6,445 nt of DNA from Betaproteobacteria bacterium (GTDB lineage: Bacteria; Pseudomonadota; Gammaproteobacteria; Burkholderiales; SG8-41): the NCBI GenBank assembly GCA_021414185.1, contig JAIOOZ010000330.1:1-6445 (forward strand), written 5' to 3'. Made by a program: the position numbers and the translations under genes. The notes below the pieces were generated by a model. That model saw only the letters and a program-made list of their open reading frames with translations, was not told the DNA's origin and ran no database searches. This document shows positions 5,939 through 6,445 of this stretch, piece by piece (position 1 is the stretch's first letter; every line of letters begins with the position of its first letter).

Positions 5939-6066
5939 ATGGCGGCAAATTATGTTTTGGCAGCGGGAAGCGCGGAGCGGTGATCCATTGGGTTGCTCCG
6001 GTCCCCGCATTTCTAGGCTTCCATTTTTTTGTGCATTTCTTGGCGCACTTGGCGTCTTGGCGGTTA
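5884..6066. repeat. 183-bp MITE-like inverted-repeat element between ribF and ileS
   Basis: The ends are 28-bp inverted repeats, 5884-5911 and 6039-6066, matching at 25 of 28 positions. Each arm holds three copies of the heptamer CGCCAAG: at 5888, 5896 and 5905 on the left, and as CTTGGCG at 6039, 6048 and 6056 on the right. Inside are nested complementary pairs: GGAAGC (5966-5971) with GCTTCC (6017-6022), CGGAGC (5973-5978) with GCTCCG (5995-6000), and ATCC-ATT-GGGT near the centre. The whole unit could fold as a long imperfect hairpin. It encodes no convincing protein. Size, terminal repeats and lack of genes suggest a non-autonomous mobile or dispersed intergenic repeat; the CGCCAAG wording resembles dispersed repeats I have seen in betaproteobacteria. 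No target-site duplication is evident: the flanks are T-rich on the left and CCTGATTATT on the right. Confidence 0.75.
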
Positions 6067-6079
6067 CCTGATTATTTAT

Positions 6080-6445
6080 ATGGCTGATTACAAGAAAACA
6101 CTGAACCTGCCCGATTCGCCGTTTCCGATGCGCGGTGATCTGGCGAAACGCGAACCGCTGATGTTGAAGGCTTGGCGGGAGCGCAAGCTCTACGAGCGTA
6201 TCCGCGCGGCGAGCCGCGGGCGGCCGAAATTCATCCTGCATGACGGCCCGCCGTACGCCAACGGCGACATCCACATCGGGCATGCGGTCAACAAGATACT
6301 GAAGGACATCATCGTCAAATCGAAGTCGCTGTCGGGCTTCGATGCGCCTTACGTGCCGGGCTGGGATTGCCACGGCATGCCGATCGAAGTGCAGATCGAA
6401 AAAGAATTCGGCAAGACCTTGTCGGTCGAAGAAGTGCAGCGCAAG
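6080..6445 (+). CDS. ileS: Isoleucyl-tRNA synthetase, N-terminal part (runs off window end)
   Basis: The first 122 residues are present and the frame is open to the last base. The start MADYKKTLNLPDSPFPMRGDLAKREP is typical of bacterial IleS. The class I signature HIGH is at 65-68 within DGPPYANGDIHIGHAVNKILKD, followed by GFDAPYVPGWDCHGMPIE (86-102). The enzyme attaches isoleucine to tRNA-Ile in the cytoplasm; the editing domain and KMSKS loop lie beyond the window. The order ribF-ileS is common in proteobacteria, often continued by lspA. There is no clear Shine-Dalgarno before the ATG, and the inverted-repeat element ends only 13 bp upstream, so the leader of this gene is largely repeat-derived. 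Confidence 0.95.
   Translation, partial: MADYKKTLNLPDSPFPMRGDLAKREPLMLKAWRERKLYERIRAASRGRPKFILHDGPPYANGDIHIGHAVNKILKDIIVKSKSLSGFDAPYVPGWDCHGMPIEVQIEKEFGKTLSVEEVQRK

Noticed and set aside
5888..6062. CGCCAAG repeats considered as a CRISPR array
   Set aside because: Units are only 7 bp, spaced 1-2 bp apart, and arranged as two inverted clusters; there are no spacers or cas genes.
5649..6071. 140-codon plus-strand frame spanning the ribF end and the repeat
   Set aside because: It overlaps ribF in another frame and its C-terminal part (FLGALGVLAVT) is just a translation of the repeat arm, a common source of spurious small proteins.
4967..6373. 468-codon open frame on the minus strand across ribF, the repeat and ileS
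   Set aside because: It is antisense to two confidently identified genes, runs through the repeat element, and has an Arg/His/Ala-rich composition typical of a GC-rich antisense shadow, with no recognisable domain.

Overview
The window is about 6.4 kb of moderately GC-rich proteobacterial chromosome. Gene content and protein wording point to a betaproteobacterium. CysI starts MYLYDEIDQRLVDERVAQFR, a DUF934 gene is coupled to cysI, and ribF is followed by ileS; all three are arrangements I associate with that class. The genus cannot be fixed from the sequence alone.

Layout. Positions 1-258 hold the C-terminal end of a gene I do not recognise, followed by a plausible intrinsic terminator (about 260-312). 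A secreted TlpA-like thioredoxin follows (318-863, +). It converges on a cysB-type LysR regulator (895-1839, -). An AT-rich divergent control region (1840-1951) with nested palindromes separates cysB from a sulfite-reduction operon on the + strand. That operon is cysI (1952-3652), a DUF934 gene (3597-4124, overlapping cysI by 56 nt) and a GTG-started cobA/SUMT gene (4121-4912, overlapping by 4 nt). After a short gap with a strong stem-loop come ribF (4970-5938) and the 5' part of ileS (6080 to the window end). A 183-bp inverted-repeat element (5884-6066) lies between ribF and ileS. It supplies the last residues and stop codon of RibF and ends 13 bp before the ileS start.

How the genes work together. 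CysB is the expected sulfur-status regulator of the divergent operon. CysI is a siroheme/[4Fe-4S] sulfite reductase hemoprotein. CobA makes precorrin-2, the siroheme precursor. DUF934 is an uncharacterised partner translationally coupled to cysI. The sulfate-activation and PAPS/APS-reduction genes (cysD, cysN, cysH) and a flavoprotein cysJ are not in this cluster. RibF makes FMN and FAD, and IleS charges tRNA-Ile; these are housekeeping genes outside the sulfur operon.

No clearly new multi-gene system is visible. The items most worth a second look are the repeat element that has altered the RibF C-terminus, the nested dyads between cysB and cysI, the deeply overlapping DUF934 gene, and the stem-loop before ribF.
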